Position numbers and translations under genes: made by a program
In this document: positions 18,317-25,951 of the stretch, in pieces
How the letters are laid out: every line of letters starts with the position of its first letter
How positions within the stretch are numbered: the first letter of the stretch is position 1
Notes under the pieces: model-generated
What the model was told of the DNA's origin: nothing
The model's input: the letters and a program-made list of their open reading frames with translations, nothing else
Database searches by the model: none
Source: Desulfobaccales bacterium
GTDB lineage: Bacteria; Desulfobacterota; Desulfobaccia; Desulfobaccales; 0-14-0-80-60-11
Direction: 5' to 3'
Length of the DNA: 64,000 nt
Assembly (NCBI GenBank): GCA_041648175.1
Contig: JBAZPO010000005.1
Coordinates: 62,001-126,000 of the forward strand

Positions 18317-20464
18317 ATGAGCAAATCAGAAGACTCAACCCTCAAACTGAAGGTGACCGAGGCCCTGAGCAAAGATGTGGGCCGCGCCTATGCCCGCATG
18401 GGACCGGAAGACCTGGAGAAACTCCAGGTGGCCATAGGTGACATTATCGAGGTCGCGGGCAAGCGCAAAACGGTCTGTAAGGCCATGCCGGCCTATAAAG
18501 ACCTCCGGGGCCGGTCCCGGGTCCAGTTGGACGGCATTAGCCGGGAAAACGCCGGCGCCGGTATCGATGATTTCGTGCACGTGCGCAAGCTCACCTGCCG
18601 CCCGGCCGAACATGTCATCCTTACCCCCATCACCATTACCCCTGCCGACCGGGATCTCCAATATATCGGCAGCCTGTTGGACGGCTTGCCGGTCATGGAG
18701 GGCGACCGCATCCGGGCCACTCTGTTCGGCAGCCGTACCGCGGACTTCAAGGTGGAAGCCCTGACTCCCAGAGGACCGGTGCTGATCAATCCCACCACGT
18801 CCCTGGTGATCGGCAAGGCCGGCGCCCCGCCAGAGGCTCGCCGGGTCGCCGTTTCCTATGAAGACATCGGCGGCCTCAAGCCCCAGCTTCACCGCATCCG
18901 GGAGATGATCGAACTCCCTCTGCGCTACCCCGAGCTGTTTGAGCGCTTAGGGATCGACGCGCCCAAGGGCGTGTTGCTCCACGGCCCTCCCGGCTGTGGT
19001 AAAACCCTCATCGCCCGCACCATTGCCCACGAAACTGAGGCCAATTTTTTCACCGTGAGCGGCCCTGAAGTGATCCACAAATTCTATGGCGAATCCGAGG
19101 CCCACCTGCGCAAGATCTTTGAAGAGGCGTCCCGGAAAGGCCCCAGCATCATCTTCATGGACGAAATCGACGCCATCGCTCCCCGGCGCGAGCAGGTAGT
19201 GGGAGACGTAGAGAAACGGGTGGTGGCCCAACTTCTGGCCTTGATGGACGGGCTTAATAAGCGCCAAAACGTCATTGTCATTGCCGCTACCAATATCCCC
19301 AACGCCCTGGACCCGGCGCTCCGGCGGCCGGGGCGCTTCGACCGGGAGATTGCCATCCCCATCCCCGATCGTTTTGGCCGCCAGGCCATCCTGGAGATCC
19401 ACAGCCGGGGCATGCCTCTGGCCGAAGACGTGGATATGACGCACCTGGCCGAGATCACCCATGGGTTTGTGGGGGCCGATCTGGAAGCCCTATGCCGGGA
19501 GGCGGCCATGCTCTGCCTGCGCCGCTTGATGCCGGACATTGATTACGGTCTCGCCACCATCCCCTATGAACAACTGGCGCAATTGGAAGTGCACATGGAC
19601 GACTTCCTGGCCGCACTCCGGGAAGTGGACGCGTCGGCCATCCGGGAGGTGTTCGTCGAAGTTCCGGATGTGCGCTGGGAGGACGTGGGCGGCCTTAAGG
19701 CGGTCAAAGAGCGCCTCAAGGAAGCGGTGGAGTGGCCGCTCAAGTATGCCCATCTCTTTAAAAAAGCGGGCATCAAGCCACCAAAAGGCATCCTCCTGGC
19801 TGGAGCGCCGGGCTGCGGCAAGACCCTGATCGCCAAGGCCATCGCCACTGAGTCCCAAGTAAATTTCCTCTCGGTGAAAGGGCCGGCCCTGATGTCCAAG
19901 TACGTGGGTGAATCCGAACGGGGCGTGCGGGAAATGTTTAAGACCGCCCGCCAGGCCGCGCCCTGCATCATTTTCCTGGATGAGACCGAGGCCTTGCTTC
20001 CGGCCCGGGGCATGGGGAGCTCCGACTCCCATGTGTCTGAACGAGTCCTCAGCCAGTTCCTGGCCGAGTTGGACGGTATAGAGGAATTGAAGGGAGTACT
20101 GGTGTTGGGAGCCACCAACCGCCTGGATATGATGGACCCCGCGGTGCTGCGGCCGGGACGCTTCGATGAAATCGTACAGATCCCTCCCGCTGACGAAGCC
20201 GACCGCCGGGAGATCTTTGCCGTCCATCTCCGGAACAAACCCCTGGCCAAGGGCATCAGCGCGGCCAAGTTGGCGGCCCGCACCGAGGGCCTGAGCGGTG
20301 CCGAAATCGCTGCGGTCTGTGACAAAGCCGCTCTCGCTGCGGTCCGCCGCGCCGTCGCCGCAGAAATCGCCCAGTCTGGCGCAGGCGAAGCCAAAGTGCT
20401 CATCACCTTAAGCGACCTGGAGGAACCGCTCCAGGAAATGCTGGGCAAAGATGATACTGCTTGA
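18317..20464 (+). CDS. CDC48/p97-type double AAA+ ATPase
   Basis: The 715-residue protein has the CDC48 layout: an N-domain (about 8-180, starting LKLKVTEALSKDVGRAYARM), then AAA+ D1 with Walker A GPPGCGKT (about 220) and Walker B IIFMDEIDAI, then D2 with Walker A GAPGCGKT (about 492) and Walker B IIFLDETEAL. Both second-region-of-homology arginines are visible (ALRRPGRFDR and VLRPGRFDE). Such hexamers pull apart or remodel proteins. It sits between gvpH and gvpF genes, so gas vesicle subunits or assemblies are likely clients. D2 has DETEAL rather than the usual DEIDAL/DEADAI. CDC48-type genes occur in some gas vesicle loci. Confidence 0.95.
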   Translation: MSKSEDSTLKLKVTEALSKDVGRAYARMGPEDLEKLQVAIGDIIEVAGKRKTVCKAMPAYKDLRGRSRVQLDGISRENAGAGIDDFVHVRKLTCRPAEHVILTPITITPADRDLQYIGSLLDGLPVMEGDRIRATLFGSRTADFKVEALTPRGPVLINPTTSLVIGKAGAPPEARRVAVSYEDIGGLKPQLHRIREMIELPLRYPELFERLGIDAPKGVLLHGPPGCGKTLIARTIAHETEANFFTVSGPEVIHKFYGESEAHLRKIFEEASRKGPSIIFMDEIDAIAPRREQVVGDVEKRVVAQLLALMDGLNKRQNVIVIAATNIPNALDPALRRPGRFDREIAIPIPDRFGRQAILEIHSRGMPLAEDVDMTHLAEITHGFVGADLEALCREAAMLCLRRLMPDIDYGLATIPYEQLAQLEVHMDDFLAALREVDASAIREVFVEVPDVRWEDVGGLKAVKERLKEAVEWPLKYAHLFKKAGIKPPKGILLAGAPGCGKTLIAKAIATESQVNFLSVKGPALMSKYVGESERGVREMFKTARQAAPCIIFLDETEALLPARGMGSSDSHVSERVLSQFLAELDGIEELKGVLVLGATNRLDMMDPAVLRPGRFDEIVQIPPADEADRREIFAVHLRNKPLAKGISAAKLAARTEGLSGAEIAAVCDKAALAAVRRAVAAEIAQSGAGEAKVLITLSDLEEPLQEMLGKDDTA

Positions 20465-20582
20465 CCTTGTAAGAAAATAAGAGTGAGGCGCAGCCGGGCT
20501 TGAAGTATCCTTTCGCCCTTCTCATAAAGCAATATTTTAAAGTCCAGAAATATTCATCACGGTATTTAAAGGAATCCCTTCT

Positions 20583-20632
20583 CTCTCCCCTCTCCCCCAA
20601 TGGGGGAGAGGGGTTAGGGTGAGGGGGAAATC
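20583..20632. repeat. extragenic CCTCTCCCC/GGGGAGAGG palindrome, copy 1
   Basis: A palindrome of about 50 bases: CTCCCCTCTCCCCC pairs with GGGGGAGAGGGG, followed by TTAGGGTGAGGGG. Two more copies lie inside the gas vesicle locus at 27966-28010 and 30064-30115. The GTGAGGGGG tail lies 11 bases before the gvpF start at 20639 and may serve as its ribosome site. Confidence 0.8.
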
Positions 20633-20638
20633 AGAATA

Positions 20639-21448
20639 ATGCCCCAAGGACTCTACCTTTTCTGCCTGGCCCGGCTCAACCGGCTGCCATCGATTCTGAA
20701 AGCCAAGGGATTGGATGGCCAAAGCCCCCTTGAAGTGGCCGGCTATCAAGATCTCGCCGCGGTCTTAAGTCCAGTGTCTCTGGAGGATTTCTGCGGACCG
20801 GACGCAGAAACCCGGTTGCAAGACCTAACCTGGATCGGCCCCCGGGTTATCCGCCATCAGGAAGTGGTGGCCGAAGTGATGCGGCATTCACCGGTCCTCC
20901 CGGCCCGATTCGGCACCATCTTTTCCACGCCCCAGAGTTTGAACGAGGTACTTAAGCGGCACCATGACACCGTCGCCGGATTCCTGGACCGTATCACGGA
21001 CCAGGAGGAGTGGGCGGTTAAAGGGATGCTGGACCAGGCTGGGGCCAAGGCGAAATTGTTCTCCCTCAAGCTGGCCAAAGAGGGGGACCGACTAGCGGCC
21101 TTATCGCCAGGATTGCGCTACTTTCAGGAGCAACGTCTTAGGGCTGAGTGCGACCAGGAACTGCAGCTTTGGCTCAAAGACGTCTGCCAGGAACTGTGGG
21201 TCAGCCTCCGGGAGTATGCTGCGGATGTCCGGGAACGCCGGTTGCTTTCCCGGGAAGCCAGCGGCAGTGACCAGGATATGGTCTGGAATTGGGCCTTTAT
21301 GGTGCCTCAAACTGCGGTACCGGCTTTTTTAGCGCGGGTCCGGGACGCGGGCGCCCAATACGCCCACCGCGGCTTGGCCATAGACTGCACCGGCCCCTGG
21401 CCGCCCTACAGCTTCACACCGGCCCTGAACTTGGAGCCTGAAACATGA
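20639..21448 (+). CDS. gvpF: gas vesicle protein GvpF/GvpL family (first of three)
   Basis: GvpF/L proteins are accessory proteins needed early in gas vesicle assembly and interact with GvpA. The 269-residue product shows the family pattern: MPQGLYLFCLARL at the start, LPARFGTIF (about residue 88; the LPMRFGT-type motif) in the N-terminal half, a helical middle, and the closing CTGPWPPYSF motif. It is the second-most divergent of the three copies here. It overlaps the next gvpF/L gene as ATGA. The position after gvpH and the AAA+ gene corresponds to gvpF2 in Serratia. Confidence 0.93.
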   Translation: MPQGLYLFCLARLNRLPSILKAKGLDGQSPLEVAGYQDLAAVLSPVSLEDFCGPDAETRLQDLTWIGPRVIRHQEVVAEVMRHSPVLPARFGTIFSTPQSLNEVLKRHHDTVAGFLDRITDQEEWAVKGMLDQAGAKAKLFSLKLAKEGDRLAALSPGLRYFQEQRLRAECDQELQLWLKDVCQELWVSLREYAADVRERRLLSREASGSDQDMVWNWAFMVPQTAVPAFLARVRDAGAQYAHRGLAIDCTGPWPPYSFTPALNLEPET

Positions 21449-22203
21449 GCTGCCTGTTTTATTGCATCCAGCGCTATCCCGGCCCGGAGATAGCCCCGCC
21501 CCTCCTGGGGGTGGGGGGTGGTCCGGTCTATCAGGTGACGCACCGGAGTTTGCGAGCCGCGGTTTCCAGGATTAATCAGGGAGATCTGGCTCCCGACCTC
21601 CCCCGAGTCCAGACCTATGAGCAGGTGGTGCTCTCCTGTCACCGGCAGGGCACCGTTATCCCCATGCGCTATGGCTGCGTGGTTGAGGAAGACTCCCAGG
21701 TCACCCAGCATTTGGACGAACACGGCCCCCACTATGAGGCTCTCCTTTCGGAACTGGAAGGCTGCGTCGAGATGGGTCTGAGGGTCTTGTTGCCGTCAGG
21801 CCCCTGGGCCGCGGTGACCCCGGGCGGTCCAGAGAGCTGCCGGGAGCTTGCCGGCCCGCCCCCCGACCCCTCGGCCATGCCGGAGCGCCTCGGCTTGGCC
21901 TACCTCACGGCTCGCAAGGCCCATTATGCCAACCAGGACCGCTGGACCAACGAATATCGGCAGGCCGAAAAGCGTTGTCGGGCCCATTTCGAGGGACTCT
22001 TTGTCAAATGTAAAACCGAAGCTCCCTCCACCCGCCTCCCCTTGCTTTCACTCTATTTTCTGGTCCCCGGTTCAGCGGCGGAATCTTTTCGCCAGGCCTT
22101 CCGGGATCTAAGCGCCACAGAGCCGGCCAGGCTCTTATTGAGTGGTCCCTGGCCACCGTACAATTTTGTGACCAGTAGCCCTAAGTCTCTTTTAACCCCT
22201 TGA
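21445..22203 (+). CDS. gvpF: gas vesicle protein GvpF/GvpL family (second of three)
   Basis: The 252-residue protein keeps the family landmarks: IPMRYGCVV (about residue 74), GCVEMGLRV, and the end LLSGPWPPYNF. It is more divergent at the N-terminus (MSCLFYCIQRYPGPE) and has a Pro-rich loop (GPPPDPSAMPERL) in the middle. It starts inside the stop of the previous gvpF/L gene (ATGA overlap) and ends 21 bases before the second histidine kinase, so all belong to one transcript. It corresponds by position to gvpF3 of Serratia. Confidence 0.92.
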   Translation: MSCLFYCIQRYPGPEIAPPLLGVGGGPVYQVTHRSLRAAVSRINQGDLAPDLPRVQTYEQVVLSCHRQGTVIPMRYGCVVEEDSQVTQHLDEHGPHYEALLSELEGCVEMGLRVLLPSGPWAAVTPGGPESCRELAGPPPDPSAMPERLGLAYLTARKAHYANQDRWTNEYRQAEKRCRAHFEGLFVKCKTEAPSTRLPLLSLYFLVPGSAAESFRQAFRDLSATEPARLLLSGPWPPYNFVTSSPKSLLTP

Positions 22204-22224
22204 TTTTAAGAAAGTGGAGTGGTT

Positions 22225-23703
22225 ATGGGTGAGAGTGCCATATCAGAGAACGGTGGCCCAAAATTTGAGCGCTACCGGACCCTCTACGAAATGTTGCTGG
22301 AGGCCATTCCCTCCTCGGTGTTGCTCATTGACCAGGATCTGCGCATCGTCTCGGTAAATCGGAATTTTCTGGAGAAAAACCGTCGCTCTCTCCGGGACAC
22401 CATCGGACACCGCCTGGATCAAGTATTTCCGGCGATTATCATTGACCAGATGGATTTCCCCGGGCGCATCAGCCAGGTCTTTGAGAAGAACTTTTCCATT
22501 AAAGGGGAACGGATGACCTACCGGGCCCCAGGAATTCCCCTCCGCATCTATTATTACAGTATCCTCCCTTTTTCCTGGCACGGCGCAGTTGAACTGGCCA
22601 TGCTCCTCATGGAGGATGTCACCGAGCAGGTGCGCTTGAGCGAAGAGGTCCGCCGGGTGGAGCGCCACCTGGCCTCGGTGGTGGAAAGCGCCCAGGATAT
22701 CGTCTTATCCACGGACATGGAAGGCCGTATCCTGACCTGGAACACTGCGGCGGAGCGGCTCTCAGGCTTCAGTCTCAACGAGGTGCGGGGACGCGACTTT
22801 TTCGATTTTTGCGCCAGCGACGATTACGATGAAATGGGCAACGTCTTTGCCCACCTGCAAGCCGGCAAAAATGCCCAAATGGTGGAACAGGACCTGAAAA
22901 CCAAGGATGGCGACCAAATCCCGGTCTCCTGGATTTTTTCCGCCATGAAGGATCACCTGGCCAAAACCACGGGCATCGTGGCGGTGGGGCGGGATTTAAC
23001 CGAACGCCGCAAGTTTGAGGCCCAACTCTCCCAATCGCAGAAACTGGCTGCCCTGGGGGTAATGGCCGGCGGCATCGCCCACGAGATCCGCAACCCGCTG
23101 GCCGTGTGCGCCTCCGCGGCCCAGTTCATCAAGGAGCCCGATATTTCCCTGGAGTTTCGGCTGGAATGCGCCGAAAAGATCCATACCGGCATTCAGCGGG
23201 CCTCCATGATCATCGAAAACCTGCTGCGTTTTGCGCGCCCTTCAGCCAAGCGCGACTTTAAAGAATTCGACCTGACCACCCTCCTGGGTGAAACTCTGGA
23301 TCTGATCACCAACCAGGCCCGGATCCAAAAGATTGAGCTGCGGGTGCCGGCGGGCACGGAGCCCATTATGCTCAACGGCATGGCCGGCCTATTGCAACAG
23401 GCCTTCATGAACCTGCTGCTCAACGCCATCAAGGCCATGCCCGATGGGGGGGCGCTGGGGGTCGACCTGGGCAAAACCAATAGTGAAGCCTGGATACGTA
23501 TCAGTGACACCGGTCACGGGATTGCCCCCCGGGACCTGGAAAATATTTTTGACCCTTTTTACACCACCGCACCGGTGGGCCAGGGCTCGGGATTGGGCCT
23601 CTCCATCTGCTACTCCATCATCAAGCAGCACGTCGGCAATATTACCGCTGAGAGTGAAGCCGGCAAAGGCACCACCTTCACCGTAAAATTACCCATGTTG
23701 TAA
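22225..23703 (+). CDS. PAS-PAS sensor histidine kinase (GvrB-like position)
   Basis: The 492-residue soluble kinase has two PAS domains (about 15-140 and 145-270), a phosphoacceptor domain with IAHEIRNPL (His286), and an ATPase domain with FMNLLLNAIKAM, ISDTGHGI and GSGLGLSIC. The start is ATG 22225, five bases after GGAG (22216-22219); a GTG at 22219 is in frame. The receiver-only protein follows after 15 bases and is the obvious partner. The kinase core is very like that of the kinase at 12975 (LGxMAxGIAHEIRxPLxVCxSAAQFI), so the locus has two paralogous sensors with different input modules. Confidence 0.93.
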   Translation: MGESAISENGGPKFERYRTLYEMLLEAIPSSVLLIDQDLRIVSVNRNFLEKNRRSLRDTIGHRLDQVFPAIIIDQMDFPGRISQVFEKNFSIKGERMTYRAPGIPLRIYYYSILPFSWHGAVELAMLLMEDVTEQVRLSEEVRRVERHLASVVESAQDIVLSTDMEGRILTWNTAAERLSGFSLNEVRGRDFFDFCASDDYDEMGNVFAHLQAGKNAQMVEQDLKTKDGDQIPVSWIFSAMKDHLAKTTGIVAVGRDLTERRKFEAQLSQSQKLAALGVMAGGIAHEIRNPLAVCASAAQFIKEPDISLEFRLECAEKIHTGIQRASMIIENLLRFARPSAKRDFKEFDLTTLLGETLDLITNQARIQKIELRVPAGTEPIMLNGMAGLLQQAFMNLLLNAIKAMPDGGALGVDLGKTNSEAWIRISDTGHGIAPRDLENIFDPFYTTAPVGQGSGLGLSICYSIIKQHVGNITAESEAGKGTTFTVKLPML

Positions 23704-23718
23704 GGGGGCAAGGACGCC

Positions 23719-24120
23719 ATGACCGATCCATGCAAACTGATTCTCATCGTTGATGATGAGCCGGATATGTGTTGGGCCCTGGAACATCTGCTCAATAAAC
23801 AGGGATTTCCCACCTACAAAGGCTTGAGTGCCCAAGAAGGCCTTAATCTGATGGGTCAACAACGGTTCTCCTACGCCTTCCTGGACGCCAAGCTGCCGGA
23901 TATGGACGGCCTGGAACTGGCCCGGCGTATCAAGGAAATTGCGCCAAACATCTGCATTGTGATGGTGTCCGGGTATTATTACCAGGATGACGATTCCATT
24001 CAGTCGGCCATCTCCCGGGGCTTGATCGAGGTTTTCATCAACAAGCCTTTTCTCCAGGAAGAGATCCTGAAGGCATTGAAGAGTTGCGGAAACCAGAAAA
24101 ACAGGGAGTCTATGCCATAG
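23719..24120 (+). CDS. single-domain response regulator (GvrC-like position)
   Basis: The 133-residue protein is a receiver domain only: acidic pocket VDDEPD, phosphoacceptor Asp56 in AFLDAKLPDMDG, Ser in MVSGYYY and Lys in INKPF. It has no DNA-binding or enzymatic output, so it must act by protein contact or in a phosphorelay with the NtrC-type regulator. A GGGGGCAAGGACGCC stretch precedes the ATG. Its last codons overlap the first of the two CCATAG motifs that may be the upstream activator site for the gvpA promoter. Confidence 0.93.
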   Translation: MTDPCKLILIVDDEPDMCWALEHLLNKQGFPTYKGLSAQEGLNLMGQQRFSYAFLDAKLPDMDGLELARRIKEIAPNICIVMVSGYYYQDDDSIQSAISRGLIEVFINKPFLQEEILKALKSCGNQKNRESMP

Positions 24121-24146
24121 GTATAGAATTCATTCCATAGAATAGA
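24108..24146 (+). promoter_or_regulatory. candidate upstream activator site for the sigma-54 regulator
   Basis: Two related boxes, CCATAGGTATAGAATTC (from 24115) and CCATAGAATAGATTCC (from 24135), are spaced 20 bases apart, two helical turns. The first is also part of a dyad CTATGcCATAG. They lie about 85-110 bases upstream of the -24 element, the usual place for NtrC-type binding sites. Binding is inferred. Confidence 0.45.
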
Positions 24147-24222
24147 TTCCCCCTCCCCCCCGATCCCACATTCCATTAGGCATAACCTATCAATTTTATT
24201 ACAAATCAAACGTTTACCGCAG

Positions 24223-24239
24223 TTGGCACGAACCTTGAT
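24223..24239 (+). promoter_or_regulatory. sigma-54 promoter of gvpA
   Basis: TTGGCACGAACCTTGAT matches the sigma-54 consensus YTGGCACGrNNNTTGCW at all positions except the -12 C, here A. The predicted start of transcription is about 24250, leaving a leader of about 55 bases to the gvpA ATG. The locus carries its own GAFTGA-type activator. Confidence 0.8.
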
Positions 24240-24250
24240 ATATAAGGCTT

Positions 24251-24266
24251 TGAAGGCACGCCTTCA
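24251..24266 (+). promoter_or_regulatory. 5'-terminal mRNA stem-loop of the gvpA transcript
   Basis: TGAAGGC-AC-GCCTTCA is a perfect 7-pair stem beginning within a base or two of the predicted transcription start. Hairpins at the very 5' end protect mRNA from decay in several bacteria, so it may stabilise the shell-gene transcript. The role is inferred. Confidence 0.5.
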
Positions 24267-24304
24267 GAAACAAAAAAACCCCAATTTTATGAAGGAGGTT
24301 CCCC

Positions 24305-24523
24305 ATGGCCAAAGTACAGAAGTCAACAGATTCCTCCAGTTTGGCGGAAGTGGTCGACCGCATCCTGGACAAAGGTATCGTCATCGACGCTTGGGTTAAG
24401 GTGGCGTTGGTGGGTATCGAACTGCTGTCCATTGAAGCTCGTGTGGTTATCGCTTCCGTGGAGACCTATCTGAAGTACGCTGAAGCTATCGGCCTGACGG
24501 CCAGCGCGGCGGCTCCGGCCTAA
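24305..24523 (+). CDS. gvpA: gas vesicle structural protein GvpA (copy 1)
   Basis: GvpA is the small hydrophobic protein that forms the ribs of the gas vesicle wall. The 72-residue sequence has the family core: [19 protein letters not shown], the beta-hairpin [22 protein letters not shown] and the helix [12 protein letters not shown], with a short Ala-rich tail. A strong AGGAGGT (24293-24299) lies five bases before ATG. It is the first gene after the sigma-54 promoter. The protein is identical to copy 2 at 25012, although about 28 of 72 codons differ by synonymous changes (hand count). Confidence 0.98.
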   Translation: MAKVQKSTDSSSLAEVVDRILDKGIVIDAWVKVALVGIELLSIEARVVIASVETYLKYAEAIGLTASAAAPA

Positions 24524-24542
24524 GGCCATTTGGGGGGACAGT

Positions 24543-24585
24543 CCTCTTTCCGGAGGGATCCGACACGATCCCCCCCGGAAAGAGG
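24543..24585 (+). promoter_or_regulatory. intercistronic stem-loop after gvpA copy 1
   Basis: CCTCTTTCCGG at 24543 pairs with CCGGAAAGAGG ending 24585, and GGGATC/GATCCC extend the stem inward. It is a very stable hairpin without a T-run, placed 20 bases after the gvpA stop. It probably works as an mRNA 3'-end stabiliser or partial attenuator so that gvpA is made in excess. Confidence 0.7.
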
Positions 24586-24668
24586 CCCCTCAACAACCTT
24601 TTGGGGCGAGCATTGCAGTGCCGACTAACCCCTCAAGGCCTCAAGGCTAAAGAGATGAGGAGAAACCG

Positions 24669-24932
24669 ATGGGTCGATTAACCGAAGAAATGACCCGGCT
24701 GTGTGGTGAAATCGTGGCTTTACGCGGGGCCCGCCAAGGCTTCGTCAAGGACCTGACTCACAACGTAGCCACCATGAAGGCAAACTTTCGCCGAGCCCAC
24801 AACGAGATGGCCAGAAAGACCAAGGCCGAAAGGCGGGCCGCTATGGCTCACCTGAAGAAATCGGTGGGCGATATGCGTCATGCCTTCGCTGCGGATCTGG
24901 ACGGCGCCCGACGCGCCTGGGCCGGCAAATAA
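24669..24932 (+). CDS. GvpC-like 33-residue-repeat protein (short form)
   Basis: The 87-residue, basic, all-helical protein starts with LTEEMTRLCGEIVALRGAR and then has a 33-residue unit (residues 23-55) ending MARKTKAER, followed by a related 32-residue segment (56-87) ending GARRAWAGK. The 33-residue period with a T-x-A-x-R boundary is the hallmark of GvpC, the outer-surface protein that stiffens gas vesicles. It follows gvpA, the usual place of gvpC, behind GAGGAG. It is paralogous to 25377-25928. The GvpC assignment rests on repeat period and position, not on overall sequence match. Confidence 0.8.
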   Translation: MGRLTEEMTRLCGEIVALRGARQGFVKDLTHNVATMKANFRRAHNEMARKTKAERRAAMAHLKKSVGDMRHAFAADLDGARRAWAGK

Positions 24933-25011
24933 GCCGACTTACTCTTATCCACATTTAATCAACCATTAACCTCGACTGGCTAACAGTCAATCCGATTAAA
25001 GGAGAAATACC

Positions 25012-25230
25012 ATGGCTAAAGTCCAAAAGTCAACCGATTCCTCGAGCCTGGCGGAAGTTGTTGATCGTATTCTGGATAAAGGTATCGTCATCGACGCTTG
25101 GGTCAAAGTGGCGTTGGTAGGCATCGAACTGCTGTCCATTGAAGCTCGCGTGGTCATCGCCTCCGTGGAAACCTATTTGAAGTACGCCGAAGCTATCGGC
25201 CTCACCGCCAGCGCGGCCGCTCCTGCATAA
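25012..25230 (+). CDS. gvpA: gas vesicle structural protein GvpA (copy 2)
   Basis: This copy encodes the same 72 residues as the first gvpA but in a clearly different codon set, so it is an old duplicate kept under very strong selection for protein sequence rather than a recent copy. AAAGGAG precedes the ATG at good spacing. It is again followed by a stem-loop and a GvpC-like gene, so the unit gvpA-hairpin-gvpC-like is duplicated in tandem. I see no strong promoter in the 79-base gap before it; it is probably read from the sigma-54 promoter at 24223. Confidence 0.98.
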   Translation: MAKVQKSTDSSSLAEVVDRILDKGIVIDAWVKVALVGIELLSIEARVVIASVETYLKYAEAIGLTASAAAPA

Positions 25231-25253
25231 GGATAATATTCTGGGGAATGGGT

Positions 25254-25322
25254 CCTCTTGCGCTGAGGGGCCGCAAGGCCCCTCAACGAAAGAGGGTTGC
25301 GGTTGCGGACAACCGCCGCAAC
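25254..25322 (+). promoter_or_regulatory. intercistronic stem-loops after gvpA copy 2
   Basis: CCTCTT (25254) pairs with AAGAGG (25295); inside, TGAGGGGCC and GGCCCCTCA form a perfect stem with a GCAA tetraloop. The outer CCTCTT/AAGAGG arms are the same as in the hairpin after copy 1. A second hairpin, GTTGCGG...CCGCAAC (25296-25322), follows directly. No T-run is present. Confidence 0.7.
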
Positions 25323-25376
25323 CAAGACGCTTAAGAAAGTTCCCCGGCAAGGTCCAAGAGAAAGGAGATACTTCAT

Positions 25377-25928
25377 ATGGGTCCATTAACTGAAAGCATG
25401 ACCCGGTTATGCGGTGAGATCGTGGCCCAACGTGGGGCACGCCTGACCTTCGTCCGGGACCTGGGCCAAGATGTGGCCGCCATGAAGACCGAATTCCGCC
25501 GGGCCCATACCGACATGGCGCGGCGGACCAAGGCGGAACGTCAGGGCTTTGTCAAGGATCTGGGCCTTGAGGTGACGACCATGCGGGCCGGGTTCCGTCA
25601 GGCCCACAAAGCCATGGCTCGTCAGACCAAGGCGGAGCGTCGGGCTGCCGTGAACCGCTTGAAGAAGACAGTGGGCGGCATGCGCCGGGAATTTGCCTTG
25701 GATCTGGCTGGCGCGCGTCGGGCCTGGTGTGGCCCTTCCCCCGCCGAACTGCGGGCCAAGGCCGAGGCCGAGCGCCGGGCCAGGGCAGAGTCGGAACAGC
25801 GGGCCAGAGAAGCGGCTGAACGTGATCGCCTGTCCGCTTTGGCCATGGCCAAGGAAGAGGCCGTCCGGCATCAAGCTTCCCAGGCACAAAAAGAAGAAGC
25901 AGTACGCCCCGGCAAAAAGAAGGGGTAA
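25377..25928 (+). CDS. GvpC-like 33-residue-repeat protein (long form)
   Basis: The 183-residue protein shares the start LTESMTRLCGEIVAQRGAR with the short form. It has two full 33-residue repeats (residues 23-55 and 56-88, both ending TKAER), a third degenerate unit (89-121, ending GARRAW) and a highly charged Ala/Glu/Arg/Lys tail (122-183) likely to be one long helix. Key repeat positions are F/V at 3-4, DL at 6-7, M at 14, F at 18, RxAH at 20-22, MA at 25-26 and TKAER at 29-33. This is the pattern expected of GvpC. It follows gvpA copy 2, with AAAGGAG before its ATG. Confidence 0.82.
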   Translation: MGPLTESMTRLCGEIVAQRGARLTFVRDLGQDVAAMKTEFRRAHTDMARRTKAERQGFVKDLGLEVTTMRAGFRQAHKAMARQTKAERRAAVNRLKKTVGGMRREFALDLAGARRAWCGPSPAELRAKAEAERRARAESEQRAREAAERDRLSALAMAKEEAVRHQASQAQKEEAVRPGKKKG

Positions 25929-25951
25929 TTCCTTCCAGGTGAGGACCGGCA

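Noticed and set aside
24930..25011. CTGGCTAACAGTCAAT as a promoter for gvpA copy 2
   Set aside because: The -24 part is poor and there is no -12 TTGC; read-through from the first promoter is simpler.
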